Positions 23,050-35,299 of a DNA stretch of 64,000 nt are shown here, one piece after another. Position 1 is the stretch's first letter, and every line of letters begins with the position of its first letter. Both the position numbers and the translations under genes were made by a program. This stretch comes from Datisca glomerata (lineage: Eukaryota; Streptophyta; Magnoliopsida; Cucurbitales; Datiscaceae): assembly GCA_003255025.1 (NCBI GenBank), contig QANY01002375.1:2920647-2984646 (forward strand), written 5' to 3'. The notes beneath the pieces were generated by a model. It saw nothing but the letters and a program-made list of their open reading frames with translations, made no database searches and had not been told where the DNA came from.

Positions 23050-25086
23050 TTAAAAAGTGAAAATTATAAAATGATTTCGAAGAAAAAAACAAGAAAAGTA
23101 CACAGAGTTGAATAATGCGAGAAAAAGACAATAGAAAAAATGCCAAGTCTCCACATCCTCGGGAGTGACATCAGCAGCCGTTTCAGTGGTCGAAGCGAGA
23201 AGCTCAGCCTCAGGATCAACGAGCTCGCCAGAAAGTGAGACCAGTGACATATGAGAAGGTTTATCAGTCTTGGTGTCGTGGTAACCTGCCGAATAAGCCA
23301 TCTGCTAGTACTCATCAACCATGGCCTAGTACTCAACCTCAAGTCCAGCCTCCCGTTCGTGTGACTTAGCCAAAGCCACTTCGACTTCAGCTAACTTTGC
23401 CTCAATAACAAACATGTTCTCCCGCTTATCTCAGTGATCTTTTGTGCCTCCCACAAAGACTTCTCAAGCTCGGAAGTCAAACGGGCAACAACCCATTGAA
23501 GATCAGCCTCCATATTCTTAAGATCGTATCATTCTGAGGCAACGGTGCCGTAAGCCTTAGCAGTCTCCATCACCTTCCTCCTACAACGGGCTATCTCTTC
23601 CTCAGTATCGTGAATATCCTCCTAAAGCCCGTCGTGGTAAGTCATGCTTGTTCAAAAAGTGTTAGTCAAATTGGAAAGGAAGTTAGACATAAAAACTAAG
23701 GATGTAAAAATGAAAAAACAGAAGTACCTTCATCAGAGAATGACTCAGGCTGATAACCTTACCATGGATGGACATCTGACGGAGTACAAAAGTGTCCACA
23801 TCATACATGATCCCTTTCACGATCACGTATGAAGAATGGGGGACCTTTAGGTGACATTGGAGGGAACTAGTGGGGCCGTGGGGTATTGCCGCCACCACCG
23901 AACGACCATTATCCTCAGCCAGATGCGGGGAAGCAAAGGAAGGAGAGGCTGACTTCTTAGCAAGAGAGGGACCATGAACAATGACGAGCTAGCATTTTCC
24001 ATCTTTTGCCTCTTGCTCTCACTTGCTATTCCCTACAAGTTACTCCTGAGACGCTTCGACATCTCGAGCTCGTTATACGTAAAATAAAAAACTGCATCAT
24101 GTTCTTCTGCCTCCTTCTGTGTAGCTTCCCGTTGAGCTTCACATTCTCTTTCTTCTTGAGCAAACCCCTCTTCTTCCGGCTCTGATTCTAAAGATTCAGA
24201 AGAACTCGACCAGACTACTTGACAAAAATTAGGAACAGAGATAACAACAGGGATGGCCTGAGAAACTTCTGATGTAGAGGATGATGGGGCAACAGACTCA
24301 GCAATTGGAACGGGTGCGACTGTGACTTCAATCTCTCTCCTTAGGTCAAGAAGATCTCTCCATTCATGTTTTGGGTAATTTTAGACAGGACGGAGTCACG
24401 CGACTACTACTTTTAGAGTAAGGGACCTCTTGTTCAGATTTTTGTCTGCACAAAATAAAAAATAGGTTAGTATTTAAAATTATAAACACAGTAATAAAAC
24501 AACAAAGTTAAGTAGAAGCGGTAAAGTAAGGAAGAAAAGGGACCTCCAGCCACTTACCGAACTCTCCCTGATCGAGGGAACAACCCAACGACCATCGCCA
24601 CCCTAGATTCCACCTATGAGAAGAGTACCCTCCTCTTAGCCTTTATCCCCACCAGGGATGTCAGTGACTAGCCCTCCCCGCTTCTCACTCGCGTGGGGAG
24701 CAAAGTAATAGGAAAGTCCGTGCCTTTTCACGATATACACGGAGCACATTTCATCTACACCTATATTCAAGTTGTGCCTCTTATTTAGGGCTTCAATCCT
24801 TGAAAGAACCTTATAAGTATTGGGGGTATATTGGGAAGGGGAAAGTTGAAGGTACTAAAAAACTCTTGAAAAAGAGAAGAGAAGGAAAGTTCTAACCCTA
24901 AGGTTATGTACAGTGGGACTAGAAAGATCTGGTAAGGGGGATTACATGGGAAGGATTTAGGGATTCCTTCCCTGAAACCACAAACTACGTTTGGAGGGAA
25001 GGCGCCTAATGAAGGGCAAGGAAACAGTTAAATTCGTTCCTATTTGTGACTAGGGGAAAAATGACCTTAAATGGATGCTCCTCCAT
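23050..25086 (-). pseudogene. Antisense ORF of gypsy 2 with coiled-coil tail
   Basis: This coding-like stretch is opposite to gag-pol. A start at 25,086 leads into a region with HNLNIGVDEMCSVYIVKRHG, YYFAPHASEKRGGLV and IPGGDKG (about 24,800-24,640), similar to the putative transposon domain found in antisense ORFs of Tat-type elements. A block of about 115 open codons follows (24,385-24,036; SSSSESLESEPEEEGF and an acidic stretch). SASPSFASPHLAEDNG and AIPHGPTSSLQCHLKVPHSS lie at 23,950-23,810. The C-terminal part (23,630-23,130) is coiled-coil-like (EEEIARCRRKVMETAKAYG, ARLTSELEKSLWEAQKITE). A possible intron lies at 23,647-23,727. Stops show that it is dead. Confidence 0.75.
23647..23727 (-). 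other. Possible intron in the antisense ORF
   Basis: On the minus strand ATGAAG|GTACTTCTG is followed by T-rich DNA and GAACAAG|CATGAC, giving an 81-base GT-AG interval. It separates the conserved front from the coiled-coil tail. The frames on the two sides are off by one base, so either the junction is slightly different or an indel has occurred. Confidence 0.4.
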
Positions 25087-25709
25087 TACAACCAGGGAAA
25101 GATATATGAAGTAAAAAAGCAAGAAGAAAAGAAACAATAAAGACAAAGAAGGGAAGAAGGGAGACTTACAGAAGGTACGGATGAGCGTGAAAAGAAAAAA
25201 TAAGGGAAACCACTATGTGATATAAGCTATGGACGCCAAAATCAAGTTCGAAATGTTTAACAAATTTGAAAATGAAAAGACACTAGTTCTGAAAAGGGGA
25301 AGGGCAAACGACGGGCTGATGAGAAGAGATGTAACCAATGATTACGTCTGGGCTACCTAAACGTTCAAACCAATGGCAACGCGACAGCTGGAGTAAAGGA
25401 AGCTAACATACCAAAAATATGCACTGCGTAAGAATGGTAAATGAAATGACGCGCATGGGAAATGAAAAAAGAATCCCACACACATGTGTCATGACAAAAT
25501 AAGACGACACAAAGACATAATGAAATTTTTGAGGAGCGTGTTAGCAACCCCAGAAATGAGACAATGATGGTATGCCATTTTATTATTTAAAAATAAATAA
25601 CTTTTCTTTCGCAACAAATGTTTTACAAGGTAAAAGAAGATCCTAGATTGGCAAAGATGAACCAAAGATAACCATTCTTCCAAAACTGGACGCGTGCTAG
25701 GAACATTCA

Positions 25710-26603
25710 TTACACTACGACGAGCATCGCCGAAGAGCAATATGGGAAAATGAACAAGTAATAAATGCCCACTGCCACGTGAACAAAGGGGACCTACCTA
25801 AGGGTTCGCATAAAGTGGTAGAAAAGTAGAAACAAGTTACAAGGCTGAAGTCACGAGACATCTGTAAATAGATGGAAATGATTAGCACCTCAAGAATAAG
25901 ACCATCACCTCAAGAACATGGACCAAAACCTTAAGAACGGGAAAGAGCATCAGAGCGGGAAAGAACATCAGAATGAGAAAAGTTGACTAGTAAATGGGAA
26001 CTCACAGATAGGGGACACATGCTTTCAAGAATGGGAAAAGACAAAGGGGACTCACTCCTTTAGAAAAAGCATGCCGAGACTCACAGCTGTTCTGAATGGG
26101 TAAGACACTCGCTGAACTATGCAAGAGAGGGAAGATGAGGATCAAAATAAGAACAAGAATAGAAGAAATGGATCTGGAATGATAGTCAAATGGCATGATT
26201 GATTAGGTAGCTGAATGACTCGGACGAGATAAGATGGCAGGCCATCAAGTGGCTACGACTGACTGGCTCGAACCATAAGAAAACATCGAGTCTATGAGTG
26301 ATTGGTGACTGAGTGAGACATATTGAAATGATAAGTAAGGAAGGGAAAAATGATCATACTTGGTTGGAACATCTCCTCCCTTTTATTATTATTCTAATCA
26401 ATTAATGTAAATTAGGAAGCCTGTATAAGATCAGTGTACTAAGTAAGACTCAAACATTCAATACAAGTCAAGCATGTATAACTCAGAGCATTTACTTCTT
26501 TCAACCTTTTTCTCTTAAACTCTCTCACATTAATACTCATATAAGTCTACCATTATCAATATTTTTTCCTTTAATCCTTGATTAGTAGAAAAAATCATTT
26601 ACA
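25710..26603 (+). repeat. Gypsy 2 3' LTR
   Basis: It matches the 5' LTR along its length, ends in ACA at 26,603 and is followed by unrelated AT-rich DNA. No clear polypurine tract was identified just upstream, so the left edge is approximate. The number of differences from the 5' LTR implies an old insertion. Confidence 0.85.
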
Positions 26604-27034
26604 GACATATTTTGAGTTGTCCATATATATATATATGTCAATAAGATTATTGAACTTTTTCTTCAACTAATTAAAACTACTTTCTTTTTTACCCTTAGAA
26701 TATGAAATAAAAGTAATTAATTTTTTAATTTAACGCGCGGATATGATATTGATACTACCATCCTAATTTTTAAACAAAATAACTTTATTGTACAACACTA
26801 TTGATTTCTGAATCTAGAAAAACAAAAAAGTTTATAGTATAGAAATGTTTTTAGAAAAATACTTTAGTATTCAACCAACCTAACAACATCTTTGCCCTTT
26901 CATTTTTCCTTTTAAAATCAACGTTTTAACTTAATTGGAATTTTAAAAAAATAAATAAATTCCACAATTTTGTTTAAAGGCAGTCAACGTCGGTTTCTTC
27001 CAAGGGACTAAATCCATAGCCGACAAAATTAGGT
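26604..27034. other. AT-rich spacer
   Basis: It contains a short AT run near 26,622-26,636 and no coding motif. Confidence 0.6.
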
Positions 27035-27042
27035 TTTAATTA

Positions 27043-27863
27043 GGCTAAAATATAAAATATATGGTTACAATTTGACCAAAATATAAACTATAATTTAAAA
27101 TATTTCATATATTTTATATCCTTATAGTTTTAGAAAGTGTTAAACACACCGATGATTTTTCATCAAAATTTACGAAAAATTAACTCCATTTTTTATCCTT
27201 CTTCCTTCCTAAAAGAAAGAAGATCTCTATTATATCCCTTCATTTTCTCCATTCCCCTCTGTGTTTAGAGACTAATTTTCCTATATAAATAACTTCATTC
27301 ATTCCCCATTTTCTAGACCTTCTATACAAGCACCGATCCTTTCACACCAGTTACAATAGAAAATGATTTACGCACATCCACGACAATGCATACAAGTTCT
27401 TAAAAGATTTTTAAACCCATGGTAACTTTGTGCCGCAAATTAAACTAAACAGACTAGTTTTCCGATGTAACAGGAAAGAGGCAGAACCATCGATTCCAAG
27501 TCTTCTATTTAGGGGTTGTTTCAGTTCTTCTAACGTATGCTAACAGGTCACGTTTTGGTTTGGTATGTGATGATTTTGAAAAAAACTTAAAAACAATATT
27601 TCGGCAACTAATTAATGGAGGAATAAATAGAGTTATTTATATAGAAAAAGTGAAGGAAACTAATAGAGGTCTTCTCACTTTTGGAAGGGAAGAAGAAGGG
27701 TTAAAAAAGAAGTGAATGTTAGTGTCAGATTTGACGAAAAATTATCACAGAAAGGTGTACTTCATGTTTATCAAAACTATAGAAATATAAACTTATAAAC
27801 AAAGATTTAAGAGTATAATTTACATTTTAGTCAAATTACATGAGTATATTTTACATTTAATCT
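27043..27863. mobile_element. DNA element with long terminal inverted repeats
   Basis: The left arm (27,043-about 27,310) and the reverse complement of the right arm (about 27,600-27,863) match along about 265 bases with moderate divergence. Examples are ATAGTTTTAGAAAGTG with ATAGTTTTGATAAACA, and TATATAAATAACT in both arms. The ends read GGCTAAAATATAAAATATA and, inverted, AGATTAAATGTAAAATATA. Flanks TTTAATTA (27,035-27,042) and TTTAATAA (27,864-27,871) look like an 8-bp target duplication with one change. The 290-base middle is non-coding, so this is a non-autonomous, MITE-like or Mutator-like element. Confidence 0.75.
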
Positions 27864-27871
27864 TTTAATAA

Positions 27872-29340
27872 TGATAACGTTGAAATAGTTCATAGAGAAA
27901 ATATTCAACGTGTATTCATTCATTGCTAATTAGATACAAACTAAAGAGTGGCTATATATCTATAGTCTATAACCTCTTAAAAGGTGTATTATTTTGGAGA
28001 AACTTTTAAAATCTAATAAAAATACCCGTTCTTTTAAAGACTTTTAAATTTAGATTCAATGAACTATATATCTATCCAAACTCAGATCAAATGCATGTTT
28101 GAGCTCCACGAAGACTTTCCAAATTCTCCGAGGAGAAAACTAACATAAATGATTAATGTGACTGTAGGGATGAGAGGAAACGCTTAAAAATGAAGCTTTT
28201 AATCACTACAACGCTATATAACTTTATGGGTATCAATTTCGTTCCCAAGACTTTTCATTTGATTAGTTCTCCTTTTTATTAGTTTGTTGATTATGTTTGC
28301 TCTACAATTTAGATGCTTCCTCATACTTATATTTTGAATTCTCATTTGAAGTTATTGAGTTTCTAATATATGATTTTTTTGGTTCTCTTTCAGGTCAATC
28401 TATGTGATATTGGTCTACTTCTAATTTGGTAAGTAATTTTAAGTATTTTATTGGTTCTTGTTCAGTATTGTTATTAGATATTTCTGTGTCTTAGTTTGAA
28501 ATCTCTGTTAATTAATTCCTCGCAATTGCTTTTTTTTTTTTTTTCTTGAAGAGGTTATATCGGTATGTAAACACTTCTACATCGCTGCTATATTAAAATG
28601 ATGTTAAAAATTAGAGAAACTTTTGAATTCTCTTTTAACCCTTTAAGTCTCATTAAGTATAGTATATATTAATTTTTTCTAGTTATTTAATACATTTATA
28701 TTTTTATACACTAATTATTCATTTACTAATGCTTTCTAATTTTAATATTTTACATTATTATGTTATTAGGAATATGAAGGATCATGATATGATTTTAAAG
28801 ACATATACGAATATTTTTTTAATCAATAACAATGATATATTATCTATCTGTGAGATTTTTTATACGTTGGCATATGACGAATACACTTTAGTACTTGTTT
28901 AGATTTTTTTAGTATTATAATAAATATAGTTTTTTATATTCCTTATCCGTAGTAAAATAATTATATTTGTTAGGATTGTACAATCTTAATTTTAAAAATT
29001 ATAGCAGATACTTTATCATCTTCAGATGTGCACAACTTATCAAAATTTTTTGAAGTAGTTTAGTTATAAATAAATTAAATTTCCTTATATTTCTAATAGT
29101 TTAATTGTTAGTATCAGAAAATACTACTTTAACTATTATTATTTTAAATTTACAATAATTTTAAAAATTAATGAGTTATGATAACATTAATATTAATTTT
29201 AAAATATAATTTATTATCTAAAGTACTTCAACACGTGGCCCGTTAGTTTATTTTTATTAGTATAAATAAAAGTATCTACATGCTATTTCAGCACCTTAAT
29301 TGTAGATGGTTTATGATTTTTTTACTCTAAAAGCACATCT
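27872..29340. other. AT-rich stretch, no gene found
   Basis: It includes a poly-T run near 28,527-28,544. Both strands are full of stops. One AG...GT-bounded 35-base piece near 28,394-28,428 looks like a micro-exon but has no support. Confidence 0.6.
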
Positions 29341-29559
29341 TTCACTTTTATAATTGTTTTTTTATGGTAATACTACAGACGTGTCCCTCTTCCCTAGGCC
29401 CATGTCTTCTTGTTGTAGTATTTCTTTAACAGAGAAATAAAAGAGATCCATTAACCCAACGAACAAATTACAAGTCTAAAGTCATAGCCTCCTCCAACCA
29501 GGAAAGAGGGCTAGACCCTAACTCCCCACAAAACAAAAGGGCTCAGCTCTATTAGTTAT

Positions 29560-29970
29560 ACACTGCGCAACCCCATTACAACCACGATTCACCAAAACGA
29601 AAACAACGCTAATACAATCATAAAGCTCTTTAAAAAAATCTCTAATAAAATGAAAGCTCGTATCTCCAACATACAAAGACGCCAAAAGTTCAAGTTAGAC
29701 AGCTCAAGCTCCACATGAAGGAGAAATAGCGATTTCATCAACCGAAAACCTTCTACTAATGCTGCAGCTAAAACATCTTCCTGAGAGCCCATAGGATTGG
29801 CCGAAACCCAACCACCTCTCATGTATTCCTTTGAACAACCTCTACTAAACCAACTTCCAATCAAGGAATTAGAGCTAGAATGGGCAGCTACAAAAACATT
29901 GATTTTTACAAATGATTGACCTGGAGGACGCTAGCGATTACTGCCACGATTATCCATAAATTTAAATCCC
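29560..29970 (-). pseudogene. LINE B RNase H remnant
   Basis: RPPGQSFVKINVFVAAHSS (about 29,930) corresponds to the start of the plant LINE RNase H, where the usual Asp after K-I-N is Val. The next part, with EDVLAAALVEGFRLM, carries the conserved E-A-L-A area. The end of the domain has decayed. The frame is open from 29,864 to 29,589. Confidence 0.7.
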
Positions 29971-30131
29971 AGATCAAGAATTGGACTTTTAGCTTTCAAA
30001 GCTAAACCATATAAAAATTGCTTTCATCCATAGCAAGCTTAGCCGCTCTAAATTCTGATAGATAAATCTGCCACCTATTGAACAAGTTCTCTAGATTTAT
30101 GCATTTTTATTAAAGACCTTCTCATTCTGAG

Positions 30132-30912
30132 CTAACCAAATTGACCAACAGCTATAAGCAAATTTTCTAAGCATGCAAAACTTTGTACAACATGGCAGTA
30201 CATAAGCAGAAATTTCCAAATAGCAATAAAAGAATTACCTCTAATAAGATCCATCTTAATACGAATATCTGATGCATACCAGAACACTTTGGCAAAATGG
30301 CATCGAATGAGAAGATGTAAAATAGTTTCTTCTTTCTCATCACACATAGGGAAGCTCGCATTGCTAATTCGACACTTTCTACGAATCATAACATCTTTTG
30401 TTGGGAGACATCTTTTAAGACATTTCCACACAAAAAGTTTTATTTTTGGAGCAGCATCAATTTTCCACACTTCTTTCCCAATATATAGATCTGATCCCCA
30501 AGCGATGGCGTGAACATTTCTATGCATCTCTCTGCGCTCCAGGCTAAGAGAAGCAAAAGCCAATTTGTAACCCGAACTCACCGTATAATGTCCTCTAATA
30601 TGAAAGGCCCACTAAATAAAATCTTGAACAGGAAAAGGAATATTCATGATAATCCTTTCCTCAGGCAAAGTAAAGCTGCCGGTTCAATTTACGTCAATCC
30701 CAATCCATTTGATTCTCATAAAATAGATCTGCGACAATAACAGCTTCACCATTCTGCTGTGATTGCACTCTTAGAGCATTCCTCTGCGGGATCCACCAGT
30801 CTTGCCAGATTTTAATGCTTCTCCCATCTCCAATCTTCCATAAGACTCTCATTTCCAATAATTGTTTCCCCCACATTAAACTCCTCCAACCCCAGGATAC
30901 ATTCCCATTCAC
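30132..30912 (-). pseudogene. LINE B zf-RVT region
   Basis: Two open pieces (30,912-30,694 and 30,581-30,132) carry WGWRSLMWGKQLLEM, WKIGDGRSIKIWQDWWIP, then YKLAFAS, EVWKIDAAPKIKLFVWKC, LPTKDVMIRRK, and FPMCDEKEETILHLLIRCHFAKVFW. This is the zinc-binding reverse-transcriptase domain, with C-x2-E, H and C positions visible. It lies directly after RT, as expected. Confidence 0.9.
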
Positions 30913-31050
30913 CTTAGCTTGAAGAAAGCCGGATCTAGGGAAATACTTTTACATAAGCACCCTTGCTAATAAGCATGACGAATCCTTCAAAATTCACCAC
31001 ACATTCTTCGCCAAAAAAGCCTTGTTCATGTACAAGGGGTCTTTAAAATT

Positions 31051-32416
31051 TTATCCCCCTTCTATCTTCGATTTTTTAAACTCATTCCAAGACAGCCAAT
31101 GAAGTTTTCTCCTAGATGCTAATGATCCCCACCAAAATTGAGCCATAATTTTCTCCAAGTCTCTAATAAGGGACGCAGACATTTTGAAACATCTCATGGA
31201 GTATGTAGGAAGCGCAAATGCTATGGCTTTAAGCAAAACTTCTTTCTCTGAAGTAGATAAAAATCTTTTTGTCCACCTATTAATCATCGTGTCCATTTTC
31301 TTTCGAATATCATCAAACACCAACTTCTTGGACCCCTCTATTTTAGCAGGAACTCCTAGATATTTACGAAAACCTCCGCAATTTGTAATGCTCAACACTC
31401 CAGCTAGTTGATATTACAAACTATGGGGAATGTTGGGGGATAAACAAATAGAACATTTATGACAAGTCACAAGCTACTCCGATGCCGCCCCATAGTCCTC
31501 AACGATATTGTGAATGCACATAAATTCTTCCATCAAAGCTCTACAGAATATGATTGTATCGGTCGAAAAAAACAAGTGAGATATAGAAGGACGCATCCCT
31601 CTCGTTGAGAATTCGTGAATCAACCCATCTCTTTCAAGCCTAAAGAAAGCCTCTGATAACACCTCCGCACAAAGAATGAACAAATACGGAGATAAATGAT
31701 CTCCTTGCCTTATGCCTCTCTATGGACAACTCCCCATTAAATAAGATTCCATAAGAAACTGAACAGATGCATTCACCTATCCATTTTCTCCATAATTGGT
31801 TAAATAGAAATTTCTCCAATACACCATCAACGAATGCCCATTCTAGCCTATCAAAGGCTTTGGCCATGTTTAGCTTAAAGATAGCCTCTCCATTCTGCCC
31901 TCTTTTCTTTTGTTTCAAAAAGCGTAAAGCCTCATGCCTAATAAAGATGTTGTCACAAATCTGTCTCCCTTGTATAAACGCTGCTTGATATTCTCCTATT
32001 AACCATGGAAGGATACCTTTAAGCCTGTTGCTTAAGACTTTCGAAACAAGTCTATAAGCAACGTTACAAAGTGAGATTGTCCTAAAATCCTTAATTGAGC
32101 TCGGGTGCCTCTGCTTGGGGATGAATACAATATGGGTTTTATTAAGCCCTTCCAGAAGCGTACCCGTACTGTAAAAGCTATCAAACAAGCGCTGAAAATT
32201 GTTTCTAATCAAATGCCAGTGCTTCTGATAAAAGCCTGCCGTTATGCCATCTGGACCCGAAGCCTTTGACGAATGCATTTGATGTAGTGCATCAAGAATC
32301 TCCTCCTCCAAAAATCTACCCGAAATAGCATCCATTTGTTCCGGAGTCACGAAATTATTCAACACGTTCACTGACTCTTTCACATTCCGGGGACTTTGGG
32401 ACATGTAAAGATTCAC
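31051..32416 (-). pseudogene. LINE B reverse transcriptase remnant
   Basis: The frame 32,416-31,640 is open for 258 codons: HQMHSSKASGPDGITAGFYQ, THIVFIPKQRHPSS, LCNVAYRLVSKVLSNRLK, QAAFIQGRQICDNI and LNMAKAFDRLEW with the first catalytic Asp. A shift near 31,690 leads to LFILCAEVLSEAF and the second box, ISHLFFSTDTIIFCRA, where the usual F-A-D-D is F-S-T-D, so one catalytic Asp is lost. NCGGFRKYLGVPAKIEGSKK and MAQFWWGS lie in 31,398-31,051. This RT would be inactive. Confidence 0.92.
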
Positions 32417-32586
32417 AAATGTGTTCTAATGTGCTGCTTAATCTCATGAGGATCTTCAATCCAAACATCTAGCTCATTCTTCAGCCCATAAATATTCAAA
32501 TCATGGCTACATTGCTTGAACTTACAATGCAAAAACTTTGTATTCTGGTCTCCCAACCTGAGCCAATCCATCCTAGACTTTTCTTT

Positions 32587-33601
32587 TCAATACCATTCCT
32601 CGTCTAACACAGCTGCCTCAAATTCTTTTTCAATCTTCCAGATGTTGTCCATATCCCATTGTCTATCCTTATAAATCTCCCTTAACTCTTTAACAAGCTG
32701 CATGATTTTTGTCTTTGAGTTAACATTCACTTTTCTTCTCCATTGAAGCAACTTAATGCTCATATTCTTCACCTTTTTAAAAAAAGTATTCTCCCCATCA
32801 ATCTTATCTTGAGCAGAACAAATCTGAGTGACAAAAGCTCTACAATTTTCCTCCTTCAACCAATGAATATCGAGTTTAAAGCGTTGCCTAACACGCCCAT
32901 CTATAGCCTCCGGGTGTGTGTTTAAGAGTAACATCGAGTGATCTGAGCTTACACCCGAGATGTTCTGCACCACAGTTCTTCCATATTAAACAAACCAATC
33001 ATACGAGAACAACATCTTATCCAAGTGACAACGAATTGTTCTCGCTGCTCTCCGGTTACTCCAAGTGAACGAACAACCCGTGAACCCCAAATCCGTAAGG
33101 CTCCATTCCCTGATCATATTATAAAGCAGCTCACCCTCCTTAAAGCTAACGGGATGTCCCCCTACTTTCTACCAATCAAATAAAATTCATTAAAATCCCA
33201 AGCCAGCACAATAGGAAAATGCACAACAAGCATTTTTCCTTTTAATATTTCAAATTGAATATGTCTCACTTTACTATCATAAATCCCATAAACCCGAAAA
33301 AAATTCCACCCATTCCGAAAATTCCTATCACGAATTTTAGCTTCCATTATAAAATAAGCAAAATTACTAACTTGAACCAGTAAAGGATATCTCCACAACA
33401 AGAAAATTCCCCCTCTAGTCCCAACTGGGTCCATGATCAAACTGTTCTGATAACCCAGCCTCTATTTCACCCTCTCAATTTTTTGTTTTTGGTCTCTTGT
33501 AAAAAATGATATCTGGGGAATGTTCCCTCACTACCTCGGCGAGGCTATGAACTGTCAAGGCATTTCCCCACTCCCTGATAGCTCCAACTCATGATTTTCA
33601 T
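32587..33601 (-). pseudogene. LINE B ORF2 endonuclease remnant
   Basis: The ORF2 start at 33,601 reads MKIMSWSYQGVG, matching the usual M-K-x-L-S-W-N-C-x-G-L-G. Soon after, in a shifted frame, FLQETKNKKLRG carries the catalytic Glu. DPVGTRGGIFLLWR (about 33,430) and the substrate-binding region follow. At about 32,955-32,930 GVSSDHSMLLL gives the C-terminal Asp-His motif. The frame then stays open to 32,587 (KLDIHWLKEENCRAFV, then a helical linker). Several stops occur before 32,973. Confidence 0.85.
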
Positions 33602-33697
33602 GGCTCCCGCGGAGACCTTTTAGGGCTGATATCCTTAACCCCTGTATTTGCTTCAGTTGAGTCCATTTTTCCATCAGGTTCTGCATTATCTTTACTT

Positions 33698-35151
33698 CTA
33701 CTCACCTTGCACCCCTCCTGCCTTCCTATTAATACTTCTACGCGGGCGTTTTTTGCTCACTGTTCCTCCCTTGCTTTGTTTGACTTTCAATAGAGCATAA
33801 CGATTATTAAGTATTTTTCTCCTCATTTTTCTGGCTTCTGAGCTCGATGAACTGTACTCTAGTATATCATTTCCACTTAGTCCAGCAAAAGGCAAGCGCG
33901 CCTTCTCCATTAGGCCTATCATAGAAAAGCTTGGTCCATACCTCACAATTTCCTTTATATTTTGGCCCACCTCCATCTACATGATATTTTCCTCTTCCCC
34001 CATGCTCAAATCCGCTAGTGCATCACATGAGTCAACTAGCAACATAGATGCCATAATTGCATTTGTAGCCTCTGCGTGGTTATCACTGCCTACATCACCT
34101 TTTTCTAGCACATCCACTCCATTATCCATACAAAAAATCTGTCCCCTTCCTTGATGGGCCCCACTGCCGCTTGCCACCTCATCCATTGAAGTCATTTGGA
34201 CACCTCCCTTTCTTCGTTTCTTTTCCAGCCATCAGACATGCGAAAGTTGTCTTCTTTTCTCCTCCGTCGGACAGATTCTATTAAGCTCCTTTCCTTTTCT
34301 ATAGGATTCTACCTTTGCGTTTGATTCCTCCAAATTGTTGGAATTGGCTTTTCCTCCGCTCGTTTGCCTTGACAACCTTCTCCGAGCAGAAGCCGCAGTA
34401 ATCTCCTCCCCAAACCGAAACACCTGCTTATTTCCCAACCTTTGATCCACTCTCAAATGTTGACAAAACTCATCTTTGTGTCCAATACATCCACAATACC
34501 TACAATATCTTGGTAAGCGTTCATACTTGTAAGTAATCCATAACGTATGTCCTTCATTAGAGATAATTCGTCCCCTTTTAAGCGGCTGTGTGACATCAAT
34601 ATCTACTTGGACCCTAAGATACCTCCTCTACTCTATCCCACCCGAGTACTTTCCTTTCTCAATCCCTAATATATGTCCCAGGTTACTGCATATCTGTCGA
34701 ACCGAGGCTTCTCCTCTGAAATCCAGTGGGAGATCATGAACCTTGACCCAAAATTTCCAATATTTGATTTGCAAAGATGAAACCTGAATATTTTTGTTCC
34801 ATGGCGTGAAAAGTATCAAGTTCCCATCTACAAGCCATGGTCCACACTCGTTAAAAAAATCCATATCTTTCCAAACACGATTTGGAACATATTATCCTTA
34901 ATTTCCATAAATCTGGCGGGGTATTGAAGCTTCCATGCCGCACTCAGAGTCTCCTTTAACGCTAGCATGTTGAAGTGCTTCATAGTGAGCAAAGAACCCA
35001 ACAAACTATTTTCATAATTTTTTCTATCAAGAACTTTTCATTGTTCAATTACATGCACGATGTCCCTTTCTTCCTCCGATATCCTGAATTTCTCTATCAG
35101 CTCCACTAAATTTTTATTAGGCAATTCTCCATCTATTTCTGAAACTATCAT
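33698..35151 (-). pseudogene. LINE B ORF1 (DUF4283-like, CCHC zinc knuckle)
   Basis: ORF1 proteins of plant L1 elements bind the RNA. The start at 35,151 opens MIVSEIDGELPNKNLVELIE. The DUF4283-like part contains SLLTMKHFNMLALKETL, AAWKLQYPARFME and WLVDGNLILFTPWNKN (34,980-34,790), then FWVKVHDLPLDFRGEASVR. A perfect C-X2-C-X4-H-X4-C knuckle, CRYCGCIGHKDEFC, lies near 34,467-34,508. The rest is a charged, Ser-rich tail ending near 33,698. A stop after VHVIEQ and several shifts break it. Confidence 0.85.
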
Positions 35152-35299
35152 CACTGTTGTCCAACAACTCTTGGTTATGCCCTCATACACAAAGAAAACT
35201 CAAAGCAACTACGAAAAGATCTTGAATGCCACTTGACAGTAACATATCGCAACATGTTCACTGGGTTTCAGGAAACCTGAACGTAGCAAGAAAATATGT

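Larger units (their letters stand above)
15932..26603 (+). mobile_element. Gypsy 2: near full-length Ty3/gypsy element, Tat-like
   Basis: Two related long terminal repeats (about 15,932-16,835 and 25,710-26,603) bound an internal region with gag, protease, RT, RNase H and integrase in Ty3/gypsy order. After pol come a six-copy tandem array and an antisense ORF. That layout (long 3' spacer, extra antisense ORF) is known for some Tat-lineage elements of plants. The LTRs differ by many substitutions and all ORFs have stops, so the insertion is old. Total length is about 10.7 kb. Confidence 0.9.

Noticed and set aside
28394..28428. Micro-exon between CAG and GTAAGT
   Set aside because: Good splice signals but only 35 bases, no coding similarity and no neighbouring exons.
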